From assembly GCF_007829875.1 (NCBI RefSeq), contig NZ_VIWV01000001.1:1240001-1304000 (forward strand): a stretch of 64,000 bases of DNA. Reading direction: 5' to 3'. Below the pieces are notes generated by a model, which ran no database searches, had not been told where the DNA came from, and saw only the letters and a list, made by a program, of their open reading frames with translations. Every line of letters starts with the position of its first letter. Positions within the stretch are counted from its first letter, which is position 1. Shown here one piece after another: positions 58,070 through 64,000 of the stretch. This stretch comes from Streptomyces capillispiralis. Lineage in GTDB: Bacteria > Actinomycetota > Actinomycetes > Streptomycetales > Streptomycetaceae. The position numbers and the translations under genes are program-made.

Positions 58070-59245
58070 TCAGGTCAGGAAGTCCCGCGCGACGCGCTCC
58101 GCCGTGCGCTCCAGGATCGGCCCCGCGTCCGCGATGCACCGCGCCACGTCCGGCTCCAGGTCCGTCAGCGCGTACGCCCTGCGGATGCCCGCCCGTCCCA
58201 GCACCTCCGGCGGCAGGGCGAGGCGCCCGCACACCGCGACGACCTCCTTGCCCGCCGCGCGGGCGGCGGCCGCGACGCCCGCCGGCGCCTTGCCGTGCAG
58301 CGTCTGCTCGTCCAGCGACCCCTCACCGGTGACGACCAGGTCCGCCCGCTCCAGCGCCGGCGCGAAGCCCAGCACGTCCAGCATGACCTCGATGCCGGGC
58401 CGGAAACCCGCCCCGAGCAGCAGTGCCCCGTACCCGATGCCGCCCGCCGCGCCCGCTCCCGGCGAGGCGGCGTACTCGGCGGCCCTCGGCCCGACGGCCG
58501 TCTCCAGCACCTCGGCGAAGTGCGCGAGCGCCGCGTCCAGCCGCTCCACGTCCTGCGGCGAGGCACCCTTCTGCGGGCCGTAGACCGCGGGCGCGCCCTT
58601 CGGACCGGTCAGCGGGTTGTCGACGTCGCTGGCGAGCACGAACTCCACCGCGCCCAGCCGCGGGTCGAGGCCCGACAGGTCGGCGGTGGCCAGGTCGGCG
58701 AGCCCGCCGCCGCCCGGCGCCACCGGCTCGCCGCCGGCCGTGAGGAAGCGGGCGCCCAGCGCCGACAGCATGCCCGCCCCGCCGTCCGTGGTGGCGCTGC
58801 CGCCCACCCCGAACACGAGGGTGCGCGCCCCGGCGTCCAGCGCGGCCCGCAGCAGTTCGCCGGAGCCGTACGTCGATGCCGTGAGCGGCGCGAGGACACC
58901 GTCCGGCAGCCGCTGGAGTCCGCTGGCTTCGGCCATCTCCACGACGGCGGTGTCACCGCGCAGCGCGTACGCCGCGCTCACCTCGTCCCCGAGGGGGCCG
59001 GTGACCCGTACCTCGCGCCGTTCGAAGCCGGCCGCGACCGCGGCGGCCACGGTGCCGTCGCCGCCGTCGGCCACCGGCAGCGCCTCGACCACCAGGTCCG
59101 GTACGACCCGGCGCAGCCCCGCCATGACCCGCTCGGCGACCTCGACGGCCGTCAGCGACCCCTTGAACTTGTCCGCGGCGACGAGCACCCGCTGTGCCGA
59201 CTGCGCCGTACGAGTACCGCTCCCTGCAGCGTCCGCCACTTGCAT
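58070..59245 (-). CDS. glycerate kinase (GarK/GlxK family)
   Basis: 391 residues. RVLVAADKFKGSLTAVEVAE starts the fold, with PVADGGDGTVAAAVAAGFER, TLVFGVGGSATTDGGAGMLS, ASDVDNPLTGPKGAPAVYGP and DLVVTGEGSLDEQTLHGKAP. These motifs are diagnostic of the GarK/GlxK type I glycerate kinase (Pfam Gly_kinase), which makes 2- or 3-phosphoglycerate from glycerate. It may use glycerate derived from the glyoxylate released by the lyase at 49.5 kb. ATG 59245 has GAGGGG very close, so the GTG two codons later may be the true start. It runs alone. Confidence 0.94.
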   Translation of the reverse strand: MQVADAAGSGTRTAQSAQRVLVAADKFKGSLTAVEVAERVMAGLRRVVPDLVVEALPVADGGDGTVAAAVAAGFERREVRVTGPLGDEVSAAYALRGDTAVVEMAEASGLQRLPDGVLAPLTASTYGSGELLRAALDAGARTLVFGVGGSATTDGGAGMLSALGARFLTAGGEPVAPGGGGLADLATADLSGLDPRLGAVEFVLASDVDNPLTGPKGAPAVYGPQKGASPQDVERLDAALAHFAEVLETAVGPRAAEYAASPGAGAAGGIGYGALLLGAGFRPGIEVMLDVLGFAPALERADLVVTGEGSLDEQTLHGKAPAGVAAAARAAGKEVVAVCGRLALPPEVLGRAGIRRAYALTDLEPDVARCIADAGPILERTAERVARDFLT

Positions 59246-59385
59246 TCCCCTCGCTCTGCGGGCCCCACGCGCGCGCGTCGGGGCCGGTCGCGCCGCAGTG
59301 ACCCTAACCGGAGGGCACGGTCGCCGTCATGCCCCGACCGGCTCGTGGAACGGCACGGCGGGGCGCGTCCCGGTGCGTCATCGGG

Positions 59386-59391
59386 TAGACC
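59386..59391 (+). promoter_or_regulatory. -10 element TAGACC for a leaderless ARH gene
   Basis: TAGACC lies 6 bases before the ATG at 59398. The last base differs from TAnnnT. Confidence 0.35.
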
Positions 59392-59397
59392 GGTCCC

Positions 59398-60477
59398 ATG
59401 AGCGCTGTGGGCACGGAGCCGGGACTCGCCGACCGCATCCTCGGAGGCTGGCTGGGCCGGATCGCGGGCAACATGCTCGGCAAGCCGGTGGAGCAGGGCG
59501 AGGTGTGGACGCGGGAACGCATCGACCGCTACCTGCGGCGGACGGACGCTCTGCCCCTCACCGACTACCTGCCCGGTCCCCCGAGCGAGGAGGACCGCCT
59601 CGACCTGCGCCCGGAGTGGCCTGCCTGCGTCCGCGGCCGCGTCGACGGCAGCTGCCGCGACGACGACGTCGACTACGCCGTCCTCGGCCTCGACCTGCTG
59701 GAGACCCACGGCTTCGGTTTCAGCACCGAGCAGGTGGGCGACCTGTGGCTGCTGCGGCTGCCGTTCCTGCAGACCTTCACGGCGGAGCGGGCGGCCTACC
59801 GGAACCTCGCGAACGGCCTGCGTCCCCCGCTCACCGCCACCCACGACAACCCGTACCAGGAGTGGATCGGCGCGCTGATCCGCGCCGACATCCACGGCTG
59901 GACCTGCCCGGGCGACCCGCGCCGTGCCGCCTCGCTGGCCCGCAGGGACGCGGTGCTGTCGCACACCGGCAACGGCGTCCACGGCGCGATGTGGGCGGCG
60001 GCGCTGATCTCGGCGGCGTTCACGGCGCCCACGGTGCGGCACGCGCTGGACGAGGCGCTGACGGTGATCCCGGCGGGCTGCCGCCTCGCCCGCACGGTGC
60101 GCCGGGTGGCGTCGCTGCACGGCACCGGGGTGGCCTGGGAGGACACGCTGGCGACGCTCGGGCGGGAGACGGCGGGGCTGCACTGGATCCACACCGTCCC
60201 GAACGCCGCCGTGCTCACCGCCGGCCTGCTGTACGGCGACGGCGACTTCACCCGCACCATCGCCCTGACCGTGCGCGGCGGCCTGGACACGGACTCCAAC
60301 GGCGCGACGGCGGGCTCGGTGGCGGGCGTCCTGTGCGGCGCCCCGGCGATCCCCGGCCAGTGGAAGGACCCCCTGCGGGACACGGTGCGCAGCGCCGTCT
60401 TCGGCTTCGACGGGGTGCGGATCAGCGAACTGGCGGACCGCACGCTGCGGCTGGCGCGGGCCGGGGCCCATCCGTGA
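59398..60477 (+). CDS. ADP-ribosylglycohydrolase family protein
   Basis: 359 residues. ILGGWLGRIAGNMLGKPVEQ, GSCRDDDVDYAVLGLDLLET (metal Asp cluster) and LTVRGGLDTDSNGATAGSVA (second metal motif) are the ARH/DraG pattern. ARH enzymes remove ADP-ribose from proteins or from O-acetyl-ADP-ribose. A middle part of ~170 residues with DNPYQEWIGALIRADIHGWT is typical of the bacterial subgroup. It is in the same region as a Nudix hydrolase and a sirtuin, both also in ADP-ribose chemistry. The gene looks leaderless and has no overlap with neighbours. Confidence 0.92.
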   Translation: MSAVGTEPGLADRILGGWLGRIAGNMLGKPVEQGEVWTRERIDRYLRRTDALPLTDYLPGPPSEEDRLDLRPEWPACVRGRVDGSCRDDDVDYAVLGLDLLETHGFGFSTEQVGDLWLLRLPFLQTFTAERAAYRNLANGLRPPLTATHDNPYQEWIGALIRADIHGWTCPGDPRRAASLARRDAVLSHTGNGVHGAMWAAALISAAFTAPTVRHALDEALTVIPAGCRLARTVRRVASLHGTGVAWEDTLATLGRETAGLHWIHTVPNAAVLTAGLLYGDGDFTRTIALTVRGGLDTDSNGATAGSVAGVLCGAPAIPGQWKDPLRDTVRSAVFGFDGVRISELADRTLRLARAGAHP

Positions 60478-60567
60478 GGGGTTCCGGGTCTCATGGCGGA
60501 GGGCGTAGGGCGGACGGTGTACGGCGGTTGTGGCTGCGGGCCGAGGCGACGGGGGCCGCACCGGCCC

Positions 60568-60573
60568 TAACGT
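60568..60573 (+). promoter_or_regulatory. -10 element TAACGT for a leaderless reductase-like gene
   Basis: TAACGT ends 7 bases before the ATG at 60581. Confidence 0.5.
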
Positions 60574-60580
60574 CGACGGC

Positions 60581-61234
60581 ATGCAGATCGCGATTCTTGG
60601 CACGGGACATGTGGGACGGGCTTTGGCCACGGCCTGGGCGCGCGCGGGTCACGAGGTGGTCCTCGGGTCGCGCCGGCCGGGCGACGCGCGGGGGCGGGCG
60701 GAGCTGTCGGACGCCCTGGCCGGGGGCGTCCGGGTCGCCGATCCGGCGTCGGCCGTCGCGGGCGCGGAGGTGGTGGTGAACGCGACGCCGGGCACCGCGT
60801 CGGTGTCGGCGCTCGCCTCGGCCGGGGCGGCGGCCCTGACGGGGAAGGTGCTGCTCGACGTGGGGGTCGGTTTCGACGAGGAGGGCGGGCTGTCCCATCC
60901 CGGGGAGAGCCTGGGCGAGGAGATCCAGCGCACGTTCCCGCGCGCACGGGTCGTGAAGACCCTCTGCACCGTCGACCGGGAGCTGATGGTCGCCCCGGGC
61001 TCGCTCCAGGGCCCGAGCACGGTGTTCCTCTCCGGCGACGACGCGGACGCCAAGGGCACGGCCGGCCGGCTGCTGGCCGACCTCGGCTGGCCCGCGGACT
61101 CGGTGCTGGACCTCGGCGGCATCACCACCGCCCGGGGCCAGGAGCACTACGCGCTGCTGTTCATGGGCATCGCCGAGGCCATCGGCTCGTACGGCTTCGG
61201 GATCCGGGTGGTGCCACCGGCCGCCGCCGGCTGA
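60581..61234 (+). CDS. NADPH-dependent F420 reductase-like NAD(P)-binding protein
   Basis: 217 residues from ATG 60581. MQIAILGTGHVGRALATAWA is a Rossmann GxGxxG, with VLGSRRP for the NADPH phosphate. VVNATPGTASVSALASAGAA, VLLDVGVGFDEEGGLSHPGE and VKTLCTVDRELMVAPGSLQG follow the F420-dependent NADP reductase (Fno)-like pattern. Many actinobacterial relatives lack proof of F420 binding, so the name is a family label. The likely role is redox transfer with NADP(H). It is transcribed alone and appears leaderless. Confidence 0.85.
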   Translation: MQIAILGTGHVGRALATAWARAGHEVVLGSRRPGDARGRAELSDALAGGVRVADPASAVAGAEVVVNATPGTASVSALASAGAAALTGKVLLDVGVGFDEEGGLSHPGESLGEEIQRTFPRARVVKTLCTVDRELMVAPGSLQGPSTVFLSGDDADAKGTAGRLLADLGWPADSVLDLGGITTARGQEHYALLFMGIAEAIGSYGFGIRVVPPAAAG

Positions 61235-61398
61235 CCGGCCGGCGATCCCCTGGGGGCCGGCGGCCGGTGTGACGGGTCCGGGCGGCCGGACCGTGCACCG
61301 GGCGTGCGCGCCGCCCGGTGTCGATCATGGGACGGCGTGTGCTGCCGTGCGCCCGGCCGGGACGGCCGCCGGCTCCCGCAGCCGTCCCGCGCCGCCGT

Positions 61399-61404
61399 TA
61401 CCCT
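61399..61404 (+). promoter_or_regulatory. -10 element TACCCT for a leaderless Nudix gene
   Basis: TACCCT ends 6 bases before the ATG at 61411; no ribosome site. Confidence 0.5.
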
Positions 61405-61410
61405 TCCCGC

Positions 61411-61923
61411 ATGACCACCACTCAGGACACTCCGGACGCTCAGGACTACGCCGCCTACATCGCCTCCCTCCCCCGTGTCCTCGCCGGATCCGCCGTCCTC
61501 CTCCGGGACGCGGCGGGCCGGGTGCTGATCGTCGAGCCGAACTACCGGGAGGGCTGGGTGCTGCCCGGCGGCACCGTCGAGTCGGACGACGGGGAGAGCC
61601 CGCGGGAGGGGGCGCGCCGGGAGACCGCCGAGGAGATCGGGCTGGACCGGGAGCCGGGCCGGCTGCTCGCGGTGGACTGGGTGCGCGGGACCGGGCGGCC
61701 TCCGGTGGTGGCGTACCTGTACGACGGTGGGGTGCTCGGCGAGGACGACCTGGAGGCGATCCGGCTTCAGGAGTCGGAGCTGCTGTCCTGGCGGCTCGTG
61801 CCGCGCGAGGAACTGTCCGGGTGCCTCCGGGGCTCGCTGCTCCGCCGGGTGCTGGCCGCGCTGGACGTCCTCGCCGACGGCTCGGGCACCGCCGAACTGG
61901 AGGACGGCTACCGGGTGCGCTGA
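61411..61923 (+). CDS. Nudix hydrolase
   Basis: 170 residues from ATG 61411. SAVLLRDAAGRVLIVEPNYR, EGWVLPGGTVESDDGESPRE and GARRETAEEIGLDREPGRLL give the Nudix box; two extra residues stand between GG and the first Glu of the box compared with the standard G-x5-E. The REx2EExG helix is intact, so metal binding is expected. Nudix enzymes split nucleoside diphosphate compounds such as ADP-ribose, oxidised dNTPs or CoA. The substrate is open, though ADP-ribose would fit the neighbouring ARH and sirtuin. Leaderless. Confidence 0.9.
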   Translation: MTTTQDTPDAQDYAAYIASLPRVLAGSAVLLRDAAGRVLIVEPNYREGWVLPGGTVESDDGESPREGARRETAEEIGLDREPGRLLAVDWVRGTGRPPVVAYLYDGGVLGEDDLEAIRLQESELLSWRLVPREELSGCLRGSLLRRVLAALDVLADGSGTAELEDGYRVR

Positions 61924-61969
61924 ACGGGCGCCGGGGAATATCCGCTCGCCGCGCCGGCTCCCGGCCACC

Positions 61970-61975
61970 TACCCT
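61970..61975 (+). promoter_or_regulatory. -10 element TACCCT for a leaderless sirtuin gene
   Basis: TACCCT ends 7 bases before the ATG at 61983. It is the same hexamer as for the Nudix gene. Confidence 0.5.
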
Positions 61976-61982
61976 CGGGCCC

Positions 61983-62708
61983 ATGAGCAAGCCCCTCGTC
62001 GCCCTCCTCAGCGGCGCCGGCATCAGCACGGACTCCGGCATCCCGGACTACCGCGGGCCGAACGGACTGTGGCGCCGCGACCCCGACGCCGAGAAGCTCG
62101 TGACGTACGAGTACTACATGGGCGACCCGGAGATCCGCCGCCGCTCCTGGCTGATGCGGCGCGACAGTGCGGCGCTCGGCGCCGGGCCCAACGCCGCGCA
62201 CCGTGCCGTCGCCGAGCTGGAGCGGTCCGGGGTGCCGGTGCGGGTGATCACGCAGAACGTCGACGGGCTGCACCAGCTCGCCGGTCTGACGGCCCGCAAG
62301 GTGCTCGAACTGCACGGCACCGCCCGGAGCGTGCTGTGCACGTCCTGCCACGCCCGGGGTCCGATGGAGGACGCCCTCGCCCGTGTCGAGGCCGGTGAGC
62401 CGGATCCGCCGTGCCGCAAGTGCGGCGGGATCCTGAAGCCGGCGACGGTGATGTTCGGCGAGCGGCTCGACCCCGTGGTGCTGTCCGACGCGCTGGCGAT
62501 CAGCAAGGCCTGCGGCGTCTTCGTCGCCGTCGGCAGCAGCCTCCAGGTCCAGCCCGCCGCCGGACTCACGGGCGTGGCCGCGGACCACGGCGCCCGGCTG
62601 ATCGTCGTCAACGCCGAGCCGACCCCGTACGACGACCGTGCCGACGAGGTCGTCCGGGAGCCGATCGGCACCGCGCTGCCGCGGCTGCTGCGCCGGATCG
62701 CCGCCTGA
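61983..62708 (+). CDS. Sir2-family NAD-dependent protein deacylase
   Basis: 241 residues from ATG 61983. VALLSGAGISTDSGIPDYRG binds NAD, VRVITQNVDGLHQLAGLTAR and VLELHGTARSVLCTSCHARG contain the catalytic His (LHG), the Zn ribbon is CTSC ... CRKC, and GVFVAVGSSLQVQPAAGL is the second NAD site. Sirtuins remove acyl groups and release nicotinamide and O-acyl-ADP-ribose, which is a substrate of ARH and Nudix enzymes nearby. The length is normal for a bacterial CobB-like sirtuin. Confidence 0.95.
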   Translation: MSKPLVALLSGAGISTDSGIPDYRGPNGLWRRDPDAEKLVTYEYYMGDPEIRRRSWLMRRDSAALGAGPNAAHRAVAELERSGVPVRVITQNVDGLHQLAGLTARKVLELHGTARSVLCTSCHARGPMEDALARVEAGEPDPPCRKCGGILKPATVMFGERLDPVVLSDALAISKACGVFVAVGSSLQVQPAAGLTGVAADHGARLIVVNAEPTPYDDRADEVVREPIGTALPRLLRRIAA

Positions 62709-62726
62709 ACAGCCGCTGGAACGGGC

Positions 62727-63209
62727 TCAGAACAGGGCGGTTCCGCGTTCGAAGTCCAGCAGCCGCTGTTTGCGTTCCAGGCCGCCGCCGTAGCCGGTGA
62801 GGCCGCCGCTCGCGCCGATGACGCGGTGGCAGGGGACGATGATGCCGACCGGGTTGCGGCCGTTGGCGAGGCCGACGGCGCGGGAGGCCTTGGGGTTGCC
62901 GAGAATGTCGGCGAGCCGGCCGTAGGTGCGGGTCTCGCCGTAGGGGATGCGGGCCAGTTGCTCCCAGACGCGGCGCTGGAACGGGGTGCCGTGCAGGCGG
63001 AGCGGGACGGTGAAGTCCTTCAACTCGCCCGCGAAGTACGCGTCGAGCTGTTCGCGCGCCTCGGCGAAGGGAGTGTCGTCGGGGGTGCCGAAGGTCTCCT
63101 CCGGTGGGCGGTGGCGCTGGTCGGTCATGTAGAGGCCGCACAGGACGCCGTCGTCGGCGACGAGCGTCAGCGGGCCGTAGGGGCTGTCGGTCACGGTGTG
63201 CTGCTTCAT
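62727..63209 (-). CDS. ogt: methylated-DNA-protein-cysteine methyltransferase
   Basis: 160 residues. FQRRVWEQLARIPYGETRTY, GRLADILGNPKASRAVGLAN and GRNPVGIIVPCHRVIGASGG contain the arginine finger and the suicide Cys of PCHRV. It takes alkyl groups from O6-alkylguanine and O4-alkylthymine irreversibly. There is no Ada regulatory domain, so it is Ogt-type. It lies 21 bases after the alkA gene on the same strand, so the two repair genes are probably co-transcribed. Confidence 0.96.
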   Translation of the reverse strand: MKQHTVTDSPYGPLTLVADDGVLCGLYMTDQRHRPPEETFGTPDDTPFAEAREQLDAYFAGELKDFTVPLRLHGTPFQRRVWEQLARIPYGETRTYGRLADILGNPKASRAVGLANGRNPVGIIVPCHRVIGASGGLTGYGGGLERKQRLLDFERGTALF

Positions 63210-63230
63210 CGGTTCCGGCTCTCTTTTCCC

Positions 63231-64000
63231 TTACACCGGCAGGAAGTTGATGGGGTGGCTGTCGGTCGCCCACAGGTACTGCACCGCGTACGCCCGCCAG
63301 GGCCGCCAGGCCGCCGCGCGGGCCGTGAGCGCGGCCGGGGTCGAGGGCAGGCCCAGCTCCCGGGCGGCGCGGCGGATGCCGAGGTCGGTGGGGAGGAAGG
63401 CGTCCGGGTCGCCCAGGGCGCGCAGGGCGATGACGTCGGCCGTCCAGGGGCCGAAGCCGGGGAGGGCGAGGAGCCGCGCCCGGGTCTCGGGCCAGTCGCT
63501 CTCGACGCCCAGCTGGAGGTCGCCGTCGGCGAGCTGCCGGACCAGGGTGGTGAAGGTGGCGCGGCGGGTGCGGGGCATGGCCAGGGTCTCGGGGTCGACG
63601 GCGGCCAGTGCCTGCGGTGACGGGAAGAGGTGGGTGAGGCCGCCCTCGGGGTCGTCCACCGGGGTGCCGTGCGCGGCGACCAGGCGGGCTGCGTGGGTGC
63701 GGGCGGCGGCGGTGGAGACCTGCTGGCCGAGGACCGCCCGTACCGCGAACTCCGCCTCGTCGACCGTGCGCGGGACGCGCCGGCCGGGGGCCTTGTCGAC
63801 CAGGGGTGCGAGGACCGGGTCCGCGCGCAGCTGCCCGTCGACGGCGACCGGGTCGGCGTCCAGGTCGAGCAGGCGGCGGCAGCGGCTGATGGCGACGGTG
63901 AGGTCGCGCGGGTCGCCGAGGACGAGGCGGCAGGCGATGTGGTCGGGGCGCGGGGCGAGGGAGACGATGCCGTGTCCGTACGGCAGGCGCAGGGTGCGGC
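63231..64000 (-). CDS. alkA: DNA-3-methyladenine glycosylase II (AlkA-like), cut by the window end
   Basis: At least 256 C-terminal residues. HGIVSLAPRPDHIACRLVLG is the AlkA_N-type strand region, then FAVRAVLGQQVSTAAARTHA, LALPGFGPWTADVIALRALG (helix-hairpin-helix) and FLPTDLGIRRAARELGL with the catalytic Asp of the GPD motif. The 5' end is outside the window; in actinobacteria this glycosylase is often fused behind an AdaA-type regulator, which cannot be seen here. It removes alkylated purines in base excision repair and pairs with ogt downstream. Confidence 0.92.
   Translation of the reverse strand, partial: RTLRLPYGHGIVSLAPRPDHIACRLVLGDPRDLTVAISRCRRLLDLDADPVAVDGQLRADPVLAPLVDKAPGRRVPRTVDEAEFAVRAVLGQQVSTAAARTHAARLVAAHGTPVDDPEGGLTHLFPSPQALAAVDPETLAMPRTRRATFTTLVRQLADGDLQLGVESDWPETRARLLALPGFGPWTADVIALRALGDPDAFLPTDLGIRRAARELGLPSTPAALTARAAAWRPWRAYAVQYLWATDSHPINFLPV

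Noticed and set aside
1..64000. tRNA, rRNA or riboswitch genes
   Set aside because: I looked for tRNA-like clover-leaf ends, 16S/23S cores and B12-box-like elements, including near ecm, and saw none; a covariance-model search would be decisive.

Overview
The window is chromosomal DNA from a Streptomyces-type actinomycete. The signs are very high G+C (so nearly every gene has long antisense shadow frames), GGAGG-type ribosome sites mixed with leaderless genes, many 4-base ATGA/GTGA overlaps, a gvpOAFGYZJLSK gas-vesicle operon in streptomycete order, and a complete ccr-ecm-mcl-mch-mcd ethylmalonyl-CoA operon. From memory the order resembles the S. coelicolor SCO6460-SCO6508 neighbourhood; I could not check this by alignment. 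I saw no rRNA, tRNA, transposase, integrase or CRISPR array. The annotated coding genes account for almost the whole window.

Layout. 0-3.7 kb: a metallo-beta-lactamase-fold protein (cut by the left edge) coupled to a lysine-free aminotransferase-like protein, then a secreted anchored protein. 3.8-11.1 kb: a stress island with a SigB/SigF-type sigma factor, a 46-residue membrane protein with a rare TTA codon, DUF2795, CBS-pair, DJ-1/PfpI and Rv2629-like (baeRF) proteins, an ABC-F ATPase, a methyltransferase and a 56-residue hydrophobic protein. Several of these have GnnT-N15/16-GGGTAC promoters of the kind used by SigB-type sigma factors. 11.1-16.5 kb: the ten-gene gas-vesicle operon. 16.6-20.5 kb: a truncated LigD polymerase-like frame, transketolase and NDH-2, all overlapping. 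20.6-26.3 kb: an enolase-superfamily enzyme, a holin-X-like membrane protein, a VOC protein, a DUF5107 protein, a metal-ligand-poor arginase homologue and an acetyltransferase.

26.4-31.4 kb is a tightly coupled peptidase operon (M55 D-aminopeptidase, M20, S9, S66 LD-carboxypeptidase), suited to breaking down cell-wall or D-amino-acid peptides. 31.5-42.6 kb holds a methyltransferase, a PAS-GAF-SpoIIE-HATPase phosphatase, an MFS transporter fused to three beta-sandwich repeats, an SRPBCC protein, a radical SAM protein behind a good LexA (SOS) box, a secreted tripeptidyl aminopeptidase, a Rid protein, an acetyltransferase and a HEAT protein.

42.9-52.3 kb is central carbon metabolism: a tandem 3-hydroxyacyl-CoA dehydrogenase, a TetR regulator and the ethylmalonyl-CoA operon, which turns acetyl-CoA-derived crotonyl-CoA into glyoxylate and propionyl-CoA and makes polyketide extender units. 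The ccr promoter contains a perfect 15-bp inverted repeat between its -35 and -10. psd and pssA (phosphatidylethanolamine synthesis) follow. 54.0-57.8 kb encodes a 1,235-residue membrane-anchored NACHT/STAND-type ATPase, the best candidate for an undescribed system. 58.0-64.0 kb holds glycerate kinase, an ADP-ribosylglycohydrolase, an F420-reductase-like protein, a Nudix hydrolase, a sirtuin, and the alkylation-repair genes ogt and alkA (cut by the right edge). Many single genes here look leaderless, with TAnnnT placed 6-7 bases before ATG.
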